Source: Zhengitettix transpicula
Taxonomy: Eukaryota > Arthropoda > Insecta > Orthoptera > Tetrigidae
Reading direction: 5' to 3'
Assembly: GCA_037074705.1 (NCBI GenBank)
Contig: CM073595.1
Coordinates: 50,525,639 to 50,589,638, forward strand
Length of the DNA stretch: 64,000 bases
Shown here: positions 10,694 through 22,461 of the stretch, in pieces
Layout of the letters: the number at the start of each line of letters is the position of its first letter
Numbering within the stretch: position 1 is the first letter of the stretch
Program-made: the position numbers and the translations under genes
Notes under the pieces: model-generated
The model's database searches: none
What the model saw: the letters and a program-made list of their open reading frames with translations, nothing else
Told to the model about the DNA's origin: nothing

Positions 10694-13600
10694 ACCTTCG
10701 CACGTTGTACTCTGCTTGTTCGAGTGATTGCTTTGCAAGGAACTAATAGTGCCACTAGATTAGACTACCGGCACAAAACTGCCATTGATATCCCTGCGCA
10801 TTCAACGCCACAAAGGGATCGCGTGGTTCCATCTCAAAACGGAGTGCACCTTACTTTCGTGACACCATAATTATTAATTTGGAAATATATTATTCGCAAT
10901 TATGAATGCTTAAGGATCCCTTAATTTTGTTTCTTGTACTAATACAATTTTATAATTCGAGTAAAATTTAAAATCGAGGAACTGTCAAAGTCGTTTTTAT
11001 TATATTGACTGTTGCATTTAATAAATAATGATTCGGGTATAAAATTTTGTTAAGTAACACCGGATAGTATTTATATTTATTGCGTTTATTAGAAAACAAG
11101 ACAAATAGAATAAATGTTATTCGGGCTGCTGTAAGAAGTTATCTGCACCTCCTTCTCTTTATCATTAAAGCGCATTCAGTCTCCTTTTTCGGAATCCTTC
11201 AATTACATATACTTTTTTTTTCAGGTTAATCGTGTTTAAATATTTTTCTCGTCTATTCAATGAATTCTGTCTTAGTAGTTTATCTTAAGTATTCAATTGG
11301 AATTTAATTTTTAATGGAATATGATATTGAATAATACTTATCGCCTTCCAGAAACGGTGTAATTAATCTTGATACTTCTGTTGTTGTCTATTATTGAGTA
11401 ACCTACATTATTATGCACATTTCAACACATATTGTTCTACCTCCGTTTTATCAACGTTAAACACCTTAACCATGCCGGTTTGCATTTATGTTTTTATTTC
11501 CTTGGCTTTTTTGCAGAGAATATTGCAGTGGAATGATACCTGTGAATCGTAGATGATAAACGTAGTCTTCCTCAGTTTCTAGGCCATACTTTATTCCCTT
11601 CCAGACCTGTTCCCCGAATAATTGTTATAGTGTATTCAATTAGAGAATTGTTGAATCCGTCCTCTGGTCTCCAACTTCTGCGCCTCCTCTGAACGTTTTA
11701 CAACTATAGTTGATTACTGTATTAAAGAATATATTTTACCGTAATGTGGATATTTATTAACAGGCCATGTTATGTTTGAAAATAAATAAAAATTAATTTA
11801 ATATCTAAATTTATATGTATGTATTCTCAGATCTAGTAACGTTTGAATACAAAGCCACAAAAATTATTACGGTAGTCTCCGTTGCATGGCCCAACATCCT
11901 GTAGATTTTAGAGTGTTGTGTTTTTCTGTAATCGAATATTGTGTTTTACATTTTGCCAAAATTATTTATTTCTAAAAGTCCTGTCGTTATTGACTACGTA
12001 TGTATGACTGAAAGGGTTGTTACTTTAGTTTTAAAGCGTTGAATTGGTAAAAGGTAAATATATCAGTATCAATTTTGTGAAAGCTGTTTGTATTCATGAT
12101 CCAGGAACCCCATTCCCAAATTGACTTGACCAAAAATGTGTTGAAACTGCAATTCGGTAAGTAGGTTACGTTTGAGAAACGCCGTGGGGATTGATTAATG
12201 AAATGATCACTTTAAGACAACTCGGATGCGTTGCAATAGCGTTTAAACAACTTCAACTCAGAATACCTCATCTTTTCTAGACGTTCTCGTAAATAAGTCC
12301 CCGCAATTCTCCACAATCCAGTGAGCTTTGATCAGGAACATCACGGAAGTGTGTAAACGCTCGTCAAAGTCCGTAATTTAAGCGTAGGTGTGAGTTAACT
12401 AACGCTCGTCCTCGAGGCTGTTGGCATTCCTCCATTTAAAGATGATACTGCTCACATATCTCGTCTTCACTTCACGATTATAAAACGGCATGTTTCAAAT
12501 TTAGTAGTAAATCCGTGGGGTGATTGCATACGACTGAGACGTATCATCGTGGCCAAATAGCAGCGCAAAGTGAAACTATGCAGTCGTTTATAACATTTTA
12601 GACAAAGAGTGAATTCCAAAACTAAAATGGAAGCTCAATTATGTTCAGTAAAATTCTAGGACTTCATGCAGAGAGCTTTTAAAAAAATAGGTATAGTTAC
12701 TCTCTATGGTCAATTCATTTACTCATTGTTGGTTTTTGTAATAAATAATTATTATAAATTTATTAGTAAATTCTAAAAATTTAATCTCGAAAATTCTCTT
12801 GTTGAGTGAATGTTAAATTGTGAATGAATTAGAGAACACGAACAAAATAATATTTAAGTTACAATGTGAGCATTTCAACACGTGCTCAAATAAGCTGCAA
12901 AGTCACTGGCACACAGATTTCCTCTGTGACAAACGTACACACGCGTATATTGAACAGGTTTTCTAACCGTACGTAATCTTCAGTGGTCTACACGAGGGTC
13001 GAAAGCACGCCCCAGGGCTTTTGTTAAACAATGAAGCATCACAATCTGCGATGACAACGAGTATTCACATGACCTTTTTGATTTGGAATGGCAAGTTAAT
13101 GTTTCTAAAATAAAAATATCTTTCAAGCTTTGATTGTTGAAGTTTAGAAAAATTTGGTATTTTGCTCAGCGTAATCCTGTTTTTTTATTTTTTTATGTTC
13201 TCGACAGAGCGACTCTAAATGAGCGTGAAGAATTCCCTCTGACTTCTTTTGTTGGCCGTTCATTAACTGTCTCCAGACTTGACGCTTCCGTAGCAAGTTT
13301 ATAAAATCATAGGAAATCTTTGCCAATTTCTGTTGCTAGATCCTCTTAAATAATTTTAATTGTCTTTGATTTTAGCTGAGCCTGAAATTCGGTAATAAAA
13401 TGAGAATATTACGCGGCAAATAAATATACTGGCCTTTTCATTGTGTGCTACAGAATTATGAGACGTCGAGTGTTTATTTGTTATACTTCCCTTCGTTTTC
13501 CCTGGAATATTTCAATTAAGAAAGTATGGCCAGATTTCCCTTCGACCAAATTCAAGGAAAGCTTTATATTCAGATTTTTTTTCTCAGAAAACAGGAATTA

Positions 13601-14583
13601 CAAACACCGCGGCGCTGACTTGCGCTGTCGAGAGAAAGAAAATTATGAATTTAACGAATGTTTATTGTAAAAACTCCTTAGGACTACTTGTGCAGTATAA
13701 ATTTAAATTCGAGGACCATTAGTAATGTCATTCAAGATGAAATTAACCTTGCTGTAGGAATCCATTCCAATTAAAATAAAGTCCCAGTACAGAAAAAAAT
13801 TAAAACATTTCCATAGAAGAATTTTCCTAGAATCTAATTTTATTCAAATAATAAACTTATGACACTAGTTACAGTGCCTCTTCAAATAATCTTATATATT
13901 GCTCTGCGGTGATATTTTAACACATTAAATTGTTAACGTATGCTATTAAGCATAATTGGTCTGAGGAATAAGTGTTAATTAATATTATATATGAACGGCC
14001 TAATATAAAAAATTTAAACATCCAAATAACATTATATAATTACTTTTAGACCTCATATTTTTTACCTTTATCAAATAGTAACGCAACAATGGTTCACAAT
14101 AAAAACGTAAACCGTCTAGTAATGAAAAAAAAAACAATAATTAAAGTTTAATTTAAATCAGTATTACGTTTGACATCAAATTTTAAAATGTAATGTTTCA
14201 AATACTATTCTTTTGCTATAATCAGACTTTAGAATTAAATACATTATTATAGTAGAAACAAGGATTAGTAATAGGATTATAAATGTTTAAAGCCCTTTTT
14301 GTTCGGCCAATGTAACAAAGAGCACAATCATTTCAATAACTTCAATATAAAGCTATTTGTATTGACATTTTACTTACAGAATCGGAGAAATACTTCATGA
14401 GCTGAATAAATTAACGAGTTTAAAATGTATAAAACAAAATTTTTGTAAGAAATTTTTCTTTGAACAATATACGTATGATTATGCATATTAATTTTACTTT
14501 ACCCACTATTTATCTCTTTTCACCGAAAATCTCTATGCCTGAAATTGGCAATCATAATTTAAAAATCGCAATTTTAATTATTC
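10694..14583. other. Gene-free AT-rich stretch
   Basis: About 3.9 kb with no supported gene or clear repeat. Frames of 60-81 codons here (for example 10625-10870, 13144-13326, 13443-13670) are chance-length and show no domain. From about 13700 on the sequence is strongly AT-rich. Confidence 0.4.
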
Positions 14584-15354
14584 AAATGGTATTTTTTATC
14601 GTCTGAAAGAGTGTTTTGTCAACTAAATTAAAAATAATAACTATTTTGAGAAAGAGGATGATCAGACAAAAAAAAATTGAGATCGAACTGAATTGTTTGG
14701 CTTTTTGAACCAATCGGTATGTAAACTCAGATTTGGACGATACCTGCAAAAACAAATAAAAACCAGTTTTTTTCTTAAGTTCAAAAAAGAGTTGTTATTA
14801 TGATTACAAACTATTTAAAGTAGTATAAATTTCATATATATTATTAAAGGAATCAGGAAAAAAATATCATTGACTACAGACAATAAATTATTGTTTTCTC
14901 AATACATCAAGTCAAAATTTGAAATGATCTGAAACGTTACACATTAAAACTAATATAATTCAGTTAATCTGAATTTTCAAACTCAAAATTTAAATAATAT
15001 TCATAATCGTTCTTTACAATTTCTTTAATTTTTTGTTTTGTTATTAGCAGGCACGTCGTTTTTTATTCTTCTTTTACTGTAATTTGGATACTGTTTAATG
15101 AAGACCTGAATTCAAGTCAGAAAAAAATTATAAAAATTGTTTTTCAATATTTTCTGGTTTTTTTTTGTCTGAAAATATTAATTTTATTATTTTAGAGGTA
15201 TCGTTCATATCTTAGTTTTCATACCAATTGGATCAGAAAAACAAAGAACTCTGGCCGATCTAAATTTTTCTCTGATCATCCTTTTTCTCAAAATCGTTAT
15301 TATTTTTAATTTAGTTGACAAAACAATCTTTCAGAGGATAAAAAATTACCATTT
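14584..15354. mobile_element. Terminal-inverted-repeat element (MITE or foldback)
   Basis: The two ends are imperfect reverse complements over roughly 160-170 bp: left arm 14584-14750, right arm about 15190-15354. Shared blocks include GTTTTGTCAACTAAATTAAA, GGATGATCAGA and ACGATACCT. The outermost match is AAATGGTA. The roughly 440-bp middle is AT-rich with no reading frame. Long arms with no coding capacity fit a non-autonomous DNA transposon or foldback element. I could not identify a clear target-site duplication, so the superfamily is unassigned. Confidence 0.65.
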
Positions 15355-15930
15355 CTCGTAGAAAGAGCTTTATTATTTTACATAATATAACTATGGCCCT
15401 TTATATTTCAAAATTTTATGAGTAGCCTACTCCTTAATTTTGAATTAAATAAAATACACTAGATATTCGCCTCAATGATCTCAACACAAAATTATTATCG
15501 TTGTCCCACATTACAAATTTGTAGTTTGTAATTTTGTCGAAATCAAAGAATTACAAATATCCATAATTTACTAATCGTCTACGATTTCGTTTATGATCTC
15601 GTTTTACCTGATAACAAACATTGTTCTGTTTACAGAATCTCTAGCTGTGATTATAGTTCTTGCTATATGGGACAACCTAAAAGGTAATTAAAAACCGGTA
15701 ACACAATATCGAGGTCTCCACTGAGTAATAATCTATCGCCGCAAACAAATTAACTTCACGCATTGACACCATTCTAGATGAAACTTCATATAAAATCTAA
15801 CATCACTGCAATTAACGTGAAGACTCGACAGTAACAATGTTCCTTCAGTTTTAAGTTGTGTTAATTTCTTTTCTTTGTTTCTATCACAGCAACCTATTTA
15901 AACTCTCCAGCTGAACTGACTCAGTTAACA
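15355..15930. other. AT-rich stretch, no feature
   Basis: Nothing supported here; this is single-copy-looking DNA between the inverted-repeat element and the 5S-containing repeat. Confidence 0.45.
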
Positions 15931-16015
15931 CACCTGAGGAAAGCACCAAGGATTATAAGTTTTTAATTATATTTTGTCCGTTTTTCCTACTTTATTTTAT
16001 TAACGTCCACCTCAT

Positions 16016-16065
16016 GATTATGTACTTGAATGGGTGACCGTCTGGGAACACCACGTGCTGTTCGC
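16016..16065 (+). pseudogene. 5S rRNA-derived fragment (3' half), copy 1
   Basis: The sequence GTACTTGAATGGGTGACCG followed by TCTGGGAACACCACGTG matches the 3' half of eukaryotic 5S rRNA, where GTACTTGGATGGGTGACCG and CCTGGGAACACC are near-invariant. Over about 50 bases only a handful differ. It spans the pol III box C region but lacks the 5' half with box A and the intermediate element, so it is not a functional 5S gene. The same fragment occurs in copy 2. Confidence 0.8.
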
Positions 16066-16201
16066 AATAATTTCATTTTTACCCTTTTCGTTAAAACGAT
16101 TTTTTCTCTTATCCACAACAGTGTTTTTTTCCCCAAGATTGTAAATTATAATGAATACGAAAGATAGCCAATTCAGACGAAAAGGTAATATAAATGCCGC
16201 A

Positions 16202-16238
16202 CAACGTTTCTGGGATCCTTGTCCCTTTCGTCAGGTGC
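16202..16238 (-). ncRNA. Hammerhead-like core in 5S repeat copy 1
   Basis: On the minus strand: CAC, CTGACGA, AA, a GGGA/TCCC 4-bp stem with loop CAAGGA, A, GAAAC, GTT, GTG. CTGANGA and GAAA are the invariant hammerhead boxes. CAC/GTG could form a 3-bp stem I. There are two unpaired A residues before stem II and one after it, and GTT replaces the preferred GTC at the cleavage site, so activity is doubtful. Confidence 0.35.
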
Positions 16239-16608
16239 TAAGGAGAGCCTAGAGAACCACAACTGCACTGGTCAGTTGACAACATTCAAAAACACTCAAA
16301 AGCACTGAAAAGCGACAGTGGTATTACCTTTTTGTCTGAATTGACTATGTTTCGTATTCATTAATTTCAATCAGACGTAAATTTTTTCATTGTGAATTAT
16401 ATATGTACCAAGTTTGGTTGAAATTGCTCTCGCATACCCCATAAATTTTGAACAAAGAGTATCGCTGAGAAGTGTCTGTTATTTACTCATATGACACAAA
16501 TACACATTAAATATTATCAAAACACCTGAGGACAGAAACCAAGGATTATGAGCTTTTAATTATTTTTTGTCCGTTTTTCCTACTTTATTTTATTAACGTC
16601 CACCTCAT

Positions 16609-16657
16609 GATTATGTACTTGAATGGGTGACCGTCTGGGAACACCACGTGTTGTTCG
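16609..16657 (+). pseudogene. 5S rRNA-derived fragment (3' half), copy 2
   Basis: Same 5S 3'-half fragment as in copy 1, with CACGTGTTGTTCG at its end, which is slightly closer to the insect 5S 3' end. It lies in the same position relative to the palindrome, so the 5S piece belongs to the repeat and was not inserted twice. Confidence 0.8.
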
Positions 16658-16794
16658 AAATAATTTCATTTTTACCCTTTTCGTTAAAACGATTTTTTCT
16701 CTTATCCACAAGTGTTTTTTTTCCCAAGATTGTAAATTATAATGAATACGAAAGATAGCCAATTCAGACGAAAAGGTAATACAAAAACCCCACA

Positions 16795-16831
16795 CAACGT
16801 TTCTGGGATCCTTGTTCCTTTCGTCAGGTGC
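16795..16831 (-). ncRNA. Hammerhead-like core, left arm of palindrome
   Basis: On the minus strand: GCAC, CTGACGA, a weak GGA/TCC stem, then GAAAC and GTT, GTG. It is the inverted partner of 16922-16958. Boxes CTGANGA and GAAA are intact; stem II is short and the site triplet is GTT. Confidence 0.3.
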
Positions 16832-16921
16832 TAAGGAGAGCCTAGAGAAACACAACCGCACTAATCAGTTGACAACAATCAAAAGCGACAGTGCAGTTGT
16901 GTTTCTCTAGGCTGTTCTTAG

Positions 16922-16958
16922 CACCTGACGAAAGGAACAAGGATCCCAGAAACGTCGT
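16922..16958 (+). ncRNA. Hammerhead-like core, right arm of palindrome
   Basis: CAC, CTGACGA (16925-16931), a weak GGA/TCC stem II, GAAAC (16949-16953) and GTC (16954-16956) followed by GTG. The CAC/GTG pair would give a 3-bp stem I and ACGT a minimal self-complementary stem III, as in the minimal type I hammerheads described for animal retroelements. Unpaired bases flank stem II, so this is a candidate only. Confidence 0.4.
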
Positions 16959-17120
16959 GTGGTATTTCTTTTTTGTCTGAATTGGCTGTCTTTCGTATTC
17001 ATTAATTTCAATCAGACGTAAATTTTTTCATTGTGAATTATATATGTACCAAGTTGGTTGAAATTGCTCACGCATGAGTGTAATGGTACGTAGTTAGACA
17101 CAGTTTATTTATTAGATTTA

Positions 17121-17813
17121 CTAGCTGGGTGCCCGGCGTTGCATGGGTATTCATTCTTTACATTCACGACCAAATATAATGATATACACATGTAACCAAA
17201 ATGTTTCAAGAGTCTCGCTTGAAATAATTCGTCAGTTTTAGCACATTAAAAATCTATTAAATTATAATGAATATTAGGTATTGATTTTACCGTCATTTTT
17301 GTCTCCTCCAGTACATAAAAAATTGGGCAAAATCGTTGGTACGTGCCATATTTATCCCATGTCAGTCATTTAAAAGTCAAGTTCCTTAAAGGAAAATTAG
17401 ATCCACTGATCGCATAATCTTTCGTATTGTTTTTATTGCCATTCGATGGTGCCTTGCTGGATAAAATATTACTTTTTATTCATTCAAACTAGTTCTGCTT
17501 TATTTCACTACGAAAAAAGAAATTATTTACTTTGTTGTGCAGTTTCGTCGCGTAGTAACGTCTGTCTCGAGCGTGCTGTGACATCATAATTTCTTGACGC
17601 GGAATAATTTAACACAATATGATCACATTTTTTAATTATAATTCTTTCCACCTTTATGCTATGGGTTTGTCACCCCCACAGTACCGGTTCTCGATTTTGG
17701 CAGAATACGTATACCAATTTTTGTTGCATTCTGTCCACGCGATAAAATTTGTATAAAGAACAACGTAAATACATACATACATACAAATATACAACCTTTT
17801 TTATTATATAGAT
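17121..17813 (+). mobile_element. R2 repeat copy 1
   Basis: Starts CTAGCTGGGTGCCCGGCGTT and ends in TACATACATACATACAAATA, a T-run and TTATTATATAGAT. A second copy is at 59041-59793. The two are moderately similar over their 5' two thirds but identical over about 100 bp near the 3' end (17671-17772 against 59647-59748). Repeats with this CTAGCTG...CCCGGCG head and a (CATA)n/TTATATAGAT tail are widespread in insect genomes. I cannot assign the class; no protein is encoded on the plus strand. Confidence 0.65.
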
Positions 17814-18151
17814 TTCAGATTTTAACCTGTATACATGTAAATATGCTTCTTTTCCTTACGTGTTATTTGTTGAATTAAATATTTTTTTTCTGAACCATTT
17901 GGAGTGTCAAAGGTATTGCTATGGTGTGGCTTGAGGCCAGACTGCTCGCTGTATGGTGTTTGGAATATGATTGACTATAATTTGAAAGGCCGAGGAAGAT
18001 TACCACTTGGTGTTGTGAGCAGAGGGACAGAGGGAGTGCGCAGTGCGCGTGAGCGTGTCTGCGTGGGCGCGTGGCGGAGGGAAACAGCGGAGACGCCCGC
18101 ACCGCGTCGCTCCTGCACTGGCCGTCTGGCAGACTCGGCGGACGCACGCTC

Positions 18152-18160
18152 CAGGTAAGG
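18152..18160 (+). other. Near-consensus 5' splice site
   Basis: CAG|GTAAGG, with the junction between 18154 and 18155. It is placed at the edge of the CpG-rich block, which is where the donor of a first exon would be. Confidence 0.45.
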
Positions 18161-18178
18161 ACAACGCCGCAGCGCACG

Positions 18179-18200
18179 CACGTGGCTCCTCACGCACGTG
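18179..18200. promoter_or_regulatory. Pair of CACGTG E-boxes
   Basis: Two perfect palindromic CACGTG hexamers with start positions 16 bp apart, each preceded by GCACG or CACG. Such E-boxes bind bHLH factors such as Myc/Max or CLOCK/CYCLE families. They lie just downstream of the candidate splice donor. Chance occurrence is possible in CpG-rich DNA. Confidence 0.3.
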
Positions 18201-18210
18201 CAGCACACTT

Positions 18211-21200
18211 AGCGGCTCTCCAAATTTAGTGGGGTTACAATTTTGACGAACGCGCGATGCGACTGGCTGTGGAAGTTTGCAGATTACGGAGTTTCCCGAA
18301 AAATATTATTTTCGCGCTTGAAAACTTCACGTTGTTGTGAGGTTGAAGATTGATCTATCTATACACAGCCTTATCAACTTACTTCTTAAAATATATTTCA
18401 TATTATCGAAGAATATTCCCAAAAAAATGTCAGGGGAGGATTTAAATTGTAACCTCACTTCAACAAATTTCTTCATTTCCTCAAAGTAAAATTTCTTCGT
18501 ATTACCATTAGAAAATAATGTCCTTATAAACAATATTTATATACATTGCAGCGCAAAATTATTTATATCATGACAAATATTTTCCCACGTTGAGTGCCGG
18601 TTTTCCACTCCATCACTGGGTCAAAATATGAAGAAAATAAAATCGTGAAAGAATTTACGTGAAAATTTGAATATAGACGTACCGGATTTTAAATTGATAT
18701 TCAAACGGGTCAAGCCGATTAGGTATAAGTACCAATTCTTAAGAATTCACTTTGAAATTGACGAAGAATATCTCACAATGAGACGAAATTGTTGGCAACG
18801 AATAAACTATTTCAACCGAATAATGTGAATATAAAATATTAATATCAGTTTCAATAAAAAAAATTAGAACCAGTTGCGAGTTTGATGTTTTGCACGATGT
18901 TAATGACGATCGATTGAAACAGTAACCGCATTTAAAATCAACTGATTAGGACCCCGCCGAATTTTTTTCTTATATTTTATTAATAATTATTATTTCCGAA
19001 TTTCTCTTCATATTTGTAATCAACTGCACAAAACCCAGCGGACTGAAATTGACGTTTAATTTTTTAAAATTTTAATTTTAATGAAAATGGTTTGCTTCTT
19101 TACCGAATTTATTGAGAGGAAAATATAGAGATGTCAGATATGTCTGTGCGCGGGAAGTCTATGTGGTTGTGCCGATGGAAACGATTTAAATAGTTGTGAG
19201 TGTCAACCCTGGAGATGATTTTCTGGTGGAGTTTATTACGTTTACGAGAACAACTGATGACGATAAATCAGAAGCGATGGAATTCCAACTGGTAATTTCT
19301 GGATGGTTGGAACCATGCGTGAGCTGCAAAGCGCTCATTTAATAATTCAACATCACTTAAAATTTATTTCAAATTATATAACACGGTAGACTTTACAACT
19401 GTTCGTTTATGCATAATAAATAGTGGCCTTTGTCTGTTTACGTCGTTTGTATGCGCCTGATGAACGTCAAATCCGACAGATTTCTTCGACGCTCGCATCT
19501 GGTGTTTCCGTTCTGAATGCAGTTCGGTAATCAAGGATCGTTCTGCATGACAATATCTGGAGTTGTGATAGTCTGATTTCAAGGTTAACGTCCTGATTCC
19601 CGTGGCTCTTGTAACCAAAAACATATTCGTATCATTACGTCGTGTTACAATGATGTGTCACCTAGATGATTATTTACCAATTGTACTGTAGAATACTATA
19701 TTTGATCGTAATTAAATTGTACTATTTCGCTGAATTTTTAAATAGTACTTGTATATATTTTCCTGAGGGGAGTCCATTCGTAGAAACTGTTCCCCATGTT
19801 TATTTTTGACTCGATTTGAAGCTGTACCCTTGATTGCATTTGGAAATATAGGTGAGAGTTTTAATGCGTTTCCTGTCTGCCTTCCGGCCAGTTATTTGCA
19901 TAATCTTTTCGAGAACCATAGCCAGTTTTTTCTCATTTGCCAGAGCCCCGCGTTGCTCTTTTATTCATACATTTCTTGACTAGCGAATAATAAATATTCT
20001 CCCTGATTCGTGCATCGAAGGAAAAATGTATGGGTACAACTCGGAGCTTTCACTTACGTAGTACGTGGTTTAGTCTGAAGTTTCTTCGGAGACAGCATTA
20101 CATTCGGCCGGGAAGATGAGATCGTTTCTGTAAGATTAGCGAGTCGATCTGTGAATGGGAACAATTTTTACGTCTCTGAGATTGTAGTTCCGCGACGAGA
20201 AAGGCGTGTTCCTGCCGATAAGGGGAGGAAACACTTGTAACAACTTTGCATAGTTAATTGTAAACCTCTTCAAGTCACACCTTGAGGACCTTCTCCAGAC
20301 TAACAACATAACTTGCAAACCACTGTGTTCATTAACTTCCCTGTGCCGCATTATTCAAAATCACATATCAAAAACCGGGGATGCTTATTAAATTATTCAT
20401 CGGAGAATTATAGGACAAAAATCAGTTACAGTAAAAAAGTTTAAAAATATTCACAAACAAGAGTACAGCAAAAAAAATTATTATTTTGTATACATTTCAA
20501 ATTTTAAAATTAGTAACTTCAGAAAATTTTATTTAAAAATCAAACCTACAATTTTAATTCAATTTCAAGTCCAATCTATGCGTACAAAATTTTTCTTTTC
20601 GAGAAATGAATACAAAATTTGTAATAAACAAGAAATAAATTTGAAAGATCTATTTTATATATACAATTAGTAGAGACTTAATTCTATACTTAATCCTGTT
20701 GAATAGAAAACTCTTGACTTTATCGAGAAGACAAAATTTTTCGCAGATATATGATTCAAATATTTTTTATAATTACATCTCAGTAAACCTTATTTCTCAC
20801 CATTGAGTAACTACGAAATTCGTCCAGACGTTTCTTTAATTTAGGCATACCTTAAATTGGGAAACGAATACTAAGATAGTGTAGGTATTATATAGAATAC
20901 CTAATATTCAAAGCTCGTATCGCAATATTCAAATTAAAATTCTGTCATAATAATTGATTGATCCCCATACAACTCAACAAAATTAAACAATACATTCTCT
21001 ATATCATTGTCATTCACGAATTTGATTTTACTGTAACCGTGGATTAAATTTTTTATTGATACTCAGTTAAGATACGATCTGCTTCTATCTTCTATAAACT
21101 AGTAGTTTATTTAAAATTAATAAGTCGTATTCAAGGCATTATAAATATTCCATTTTTTAAAATTTAAAGACCATTTATTTCTAATGTCAGAATTGAGAAA

Positions 21201-22461
21201 ATTCAAAATTGAAATTTGATTTGCATTATAATTTGCATAATTTATTATTTCATCCCCTGACCTGTAGAAACAAGAATCGTCAAATAATTATACGAAAGGT
21301 CTTATAATTGACATGGAAAATTATTAGTCAATACTCAATTAAACTATTATAAATTGGATAACAACGGAATACAATTCGGTAGAAAATCACTGAAATTTTT
21401 ACGAAAATAAATATGTTTAATATAAATAAACATTTTCCTTCCAGAAACTTAAAGGACGAATCAGGAAAATTTTGGTATACAACAGGAAATTTATACCGAC
21501 ACATTTTAGAAAATCCTCAAGCAATCTTCTAATTTTTCAAGATAGTAAAAAAAAAATGACTGTCTCGGAGGATAATGACAGGACTCTTCAGTTTGAGATT
21601 TCAGTTCGAGATGGGAAATTTGGCAACGTTGTACTTTCGGAACAGGTCTGCACAGGGTTTATATTTCCGTCAGGATAATTTGAGCCGAGGCGAGCCGTAA
21701 CTTTTCCAACCCCTCTTATAACGTGCCGTAGCGAGAATAAGAATTTGCAAAGACATCTGATGCATTATTTATTGGTGTTCCGGCGCAGCTTTGGTCACTG
21801 TCTACGTGGAGATGAAAGCCACAAATAATAATGGCCTCGTATTTGCGGGAGAACGGAATGACTGCAACCACGCAACGTGGCCTCACTTAGTCAACTGCAC
21901 TGTCATTGGGGTTTGAATTTTGATGACAACGGTGAGTGTGTAGTGGCTGTCTATTATTTGGGGGAGAGAAAAAATTGACGACAGAAGTGGTTATGAAGAC
22001 TTGACAGAACCGCATAATTTAAAGTTGATTTTTTCCGTGGCGCTTTTTATAACTCGTTTTCTGATTCGCTCATTTCTAACTTTTAACTATGAGGTCTAAA
22101 CAATTGATCAAGGAATTATTGTTTTTTTTGCCATCATCTGCACATGAGGAACCTAGAGAGTTTAAATTCAGACAGAAAATTGGTTCGAAATGCAGTTTTT
22201 TTTAAAAAAAAACGGCCGTCTTCAAACGTACAATAATTTTATTTTTATTTTGAGTTGGTCGGATTGGAGCTGAAGTGGGATGGAATGGAAAAGACCGGAT
22301 CTTATATGGTCAGGGGAGGAAACAATTAATTTGTATGATTTACTGCGGATTAGGAAAATAAAGGACGCTAAAATCATCTCAGGTACATAAACCTATTATT
22401 CAAGTCCGCCATCTTGTTATGTGTATTTCCTTAACAAAACTAAAGGTTTGATCTATTACTG
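18211..22461. other. Gene-free stretch
   Basis: About 4.2 kb with no supported gene. 18840-19130 and 20360-21460 are very AT-rich; 21690-21910 is richer in GC without an open frame of interest. If the block at 17990-18154 is a first exon, this would be the start of a large intron. Confidence 0.4.

Larger units (their letters stand above)
15931..16435 (+). mobile_element. 5S-containing palindromic repeat, copy 1
   Basis: First of two neighbouring copies of a composite repeat. It begins CACCTGAGGAAAG, carries a 5S rRNA-derived block (16016-16065), then an arm starting GAATACGAAAGATAGCCAAT. It ends AAATTGCTCTCGCAT. The closing arm (GTCTGAATTGACTATG...) is present but has lost most of the middle of the palindrome seen in copy 2. 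The left arm carries a minus-strand hammerhead-like core. No protein coding. A 5S-headed SINE or a DNA repeat that captured 5S sequence are both possible. Confidence 0.7.
16741..17003. repeat. Long inverted repeat (palindrome) in 5S repeat copy 2
   Basis: Arms of about 113-121 bp are near-perfect reverse complements, with matching ends AATGAATACGAAAGA and TCTTTCGTATTCATT, around a 29-base centre. RNA of either strand would form a long hairpin. Each arm carries a hammerhead-like core, in opposite orientation. Confidence 0.85.
16523..17075 (+). mobile_element. 5S-containing palindromic repeat, copy 2 (long form)
   Basis: Second copy, 87 bp after copy 1 and in the same orientation. It starts CACCTGAGGACAG, carries the 5S-derived block (16609-16657) and then a nearly complete palindrome: left arm 16741-16861, spacer 16862-16890, right arm 16891-17003. 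It ends AAATTGCTCACGCAT. The 93-codon minus-strand frame across 16580-16861 is a translation of the repeat, not a gene. Apart from the missing part of the right arm, copies 1 and 2 differ only by scattered changes. Confidence 0.7.
17990..18210 (+). promoter_or_regulatory. CpG-rich block, candidate promoter and first exon
   Basis: The GC- and CpG-densest part of the window, abrupt against AT-rich flanks, with many GCGC, CGCG and CGTG steps. It ends with CTCCAGGTAAGGAC, where CAG|GTAAGG is almost exactly the consensus 5' splice site (exon would end at 18154). Two CACGTG E-boxes follow at 18179-18184 and 18195-18200. Together these suggest the first, possibly non-coding, exon of a plus-strand gene with a CpG promoter. 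The 84-codon frame crossing it (17904-18158) runs straight into the donor and may be coding only by chance. No TATA box is seen. Confidence 0.4.

Noticed and set aside
16016..16657. Functional 5S rRNA genes
   Set aside because: Only the 3' half is present in both copies and the 5' internal promoter elements are missing.
16580..16861. 93-codon minus frame
   Set aside because: It spans the 5S fragment and palindrome arm of a repeat; it is a translation of non-coding DNA.
17904..18158. 84-codon plus frame through the CpG-rich block
   Set aside because: Arg/Ala/Gly-rich composition is forced by GC content, three other overlapping frames are equally long, and it ends just past a splice donor. 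Kept only as a possible first exon, not as a protein.
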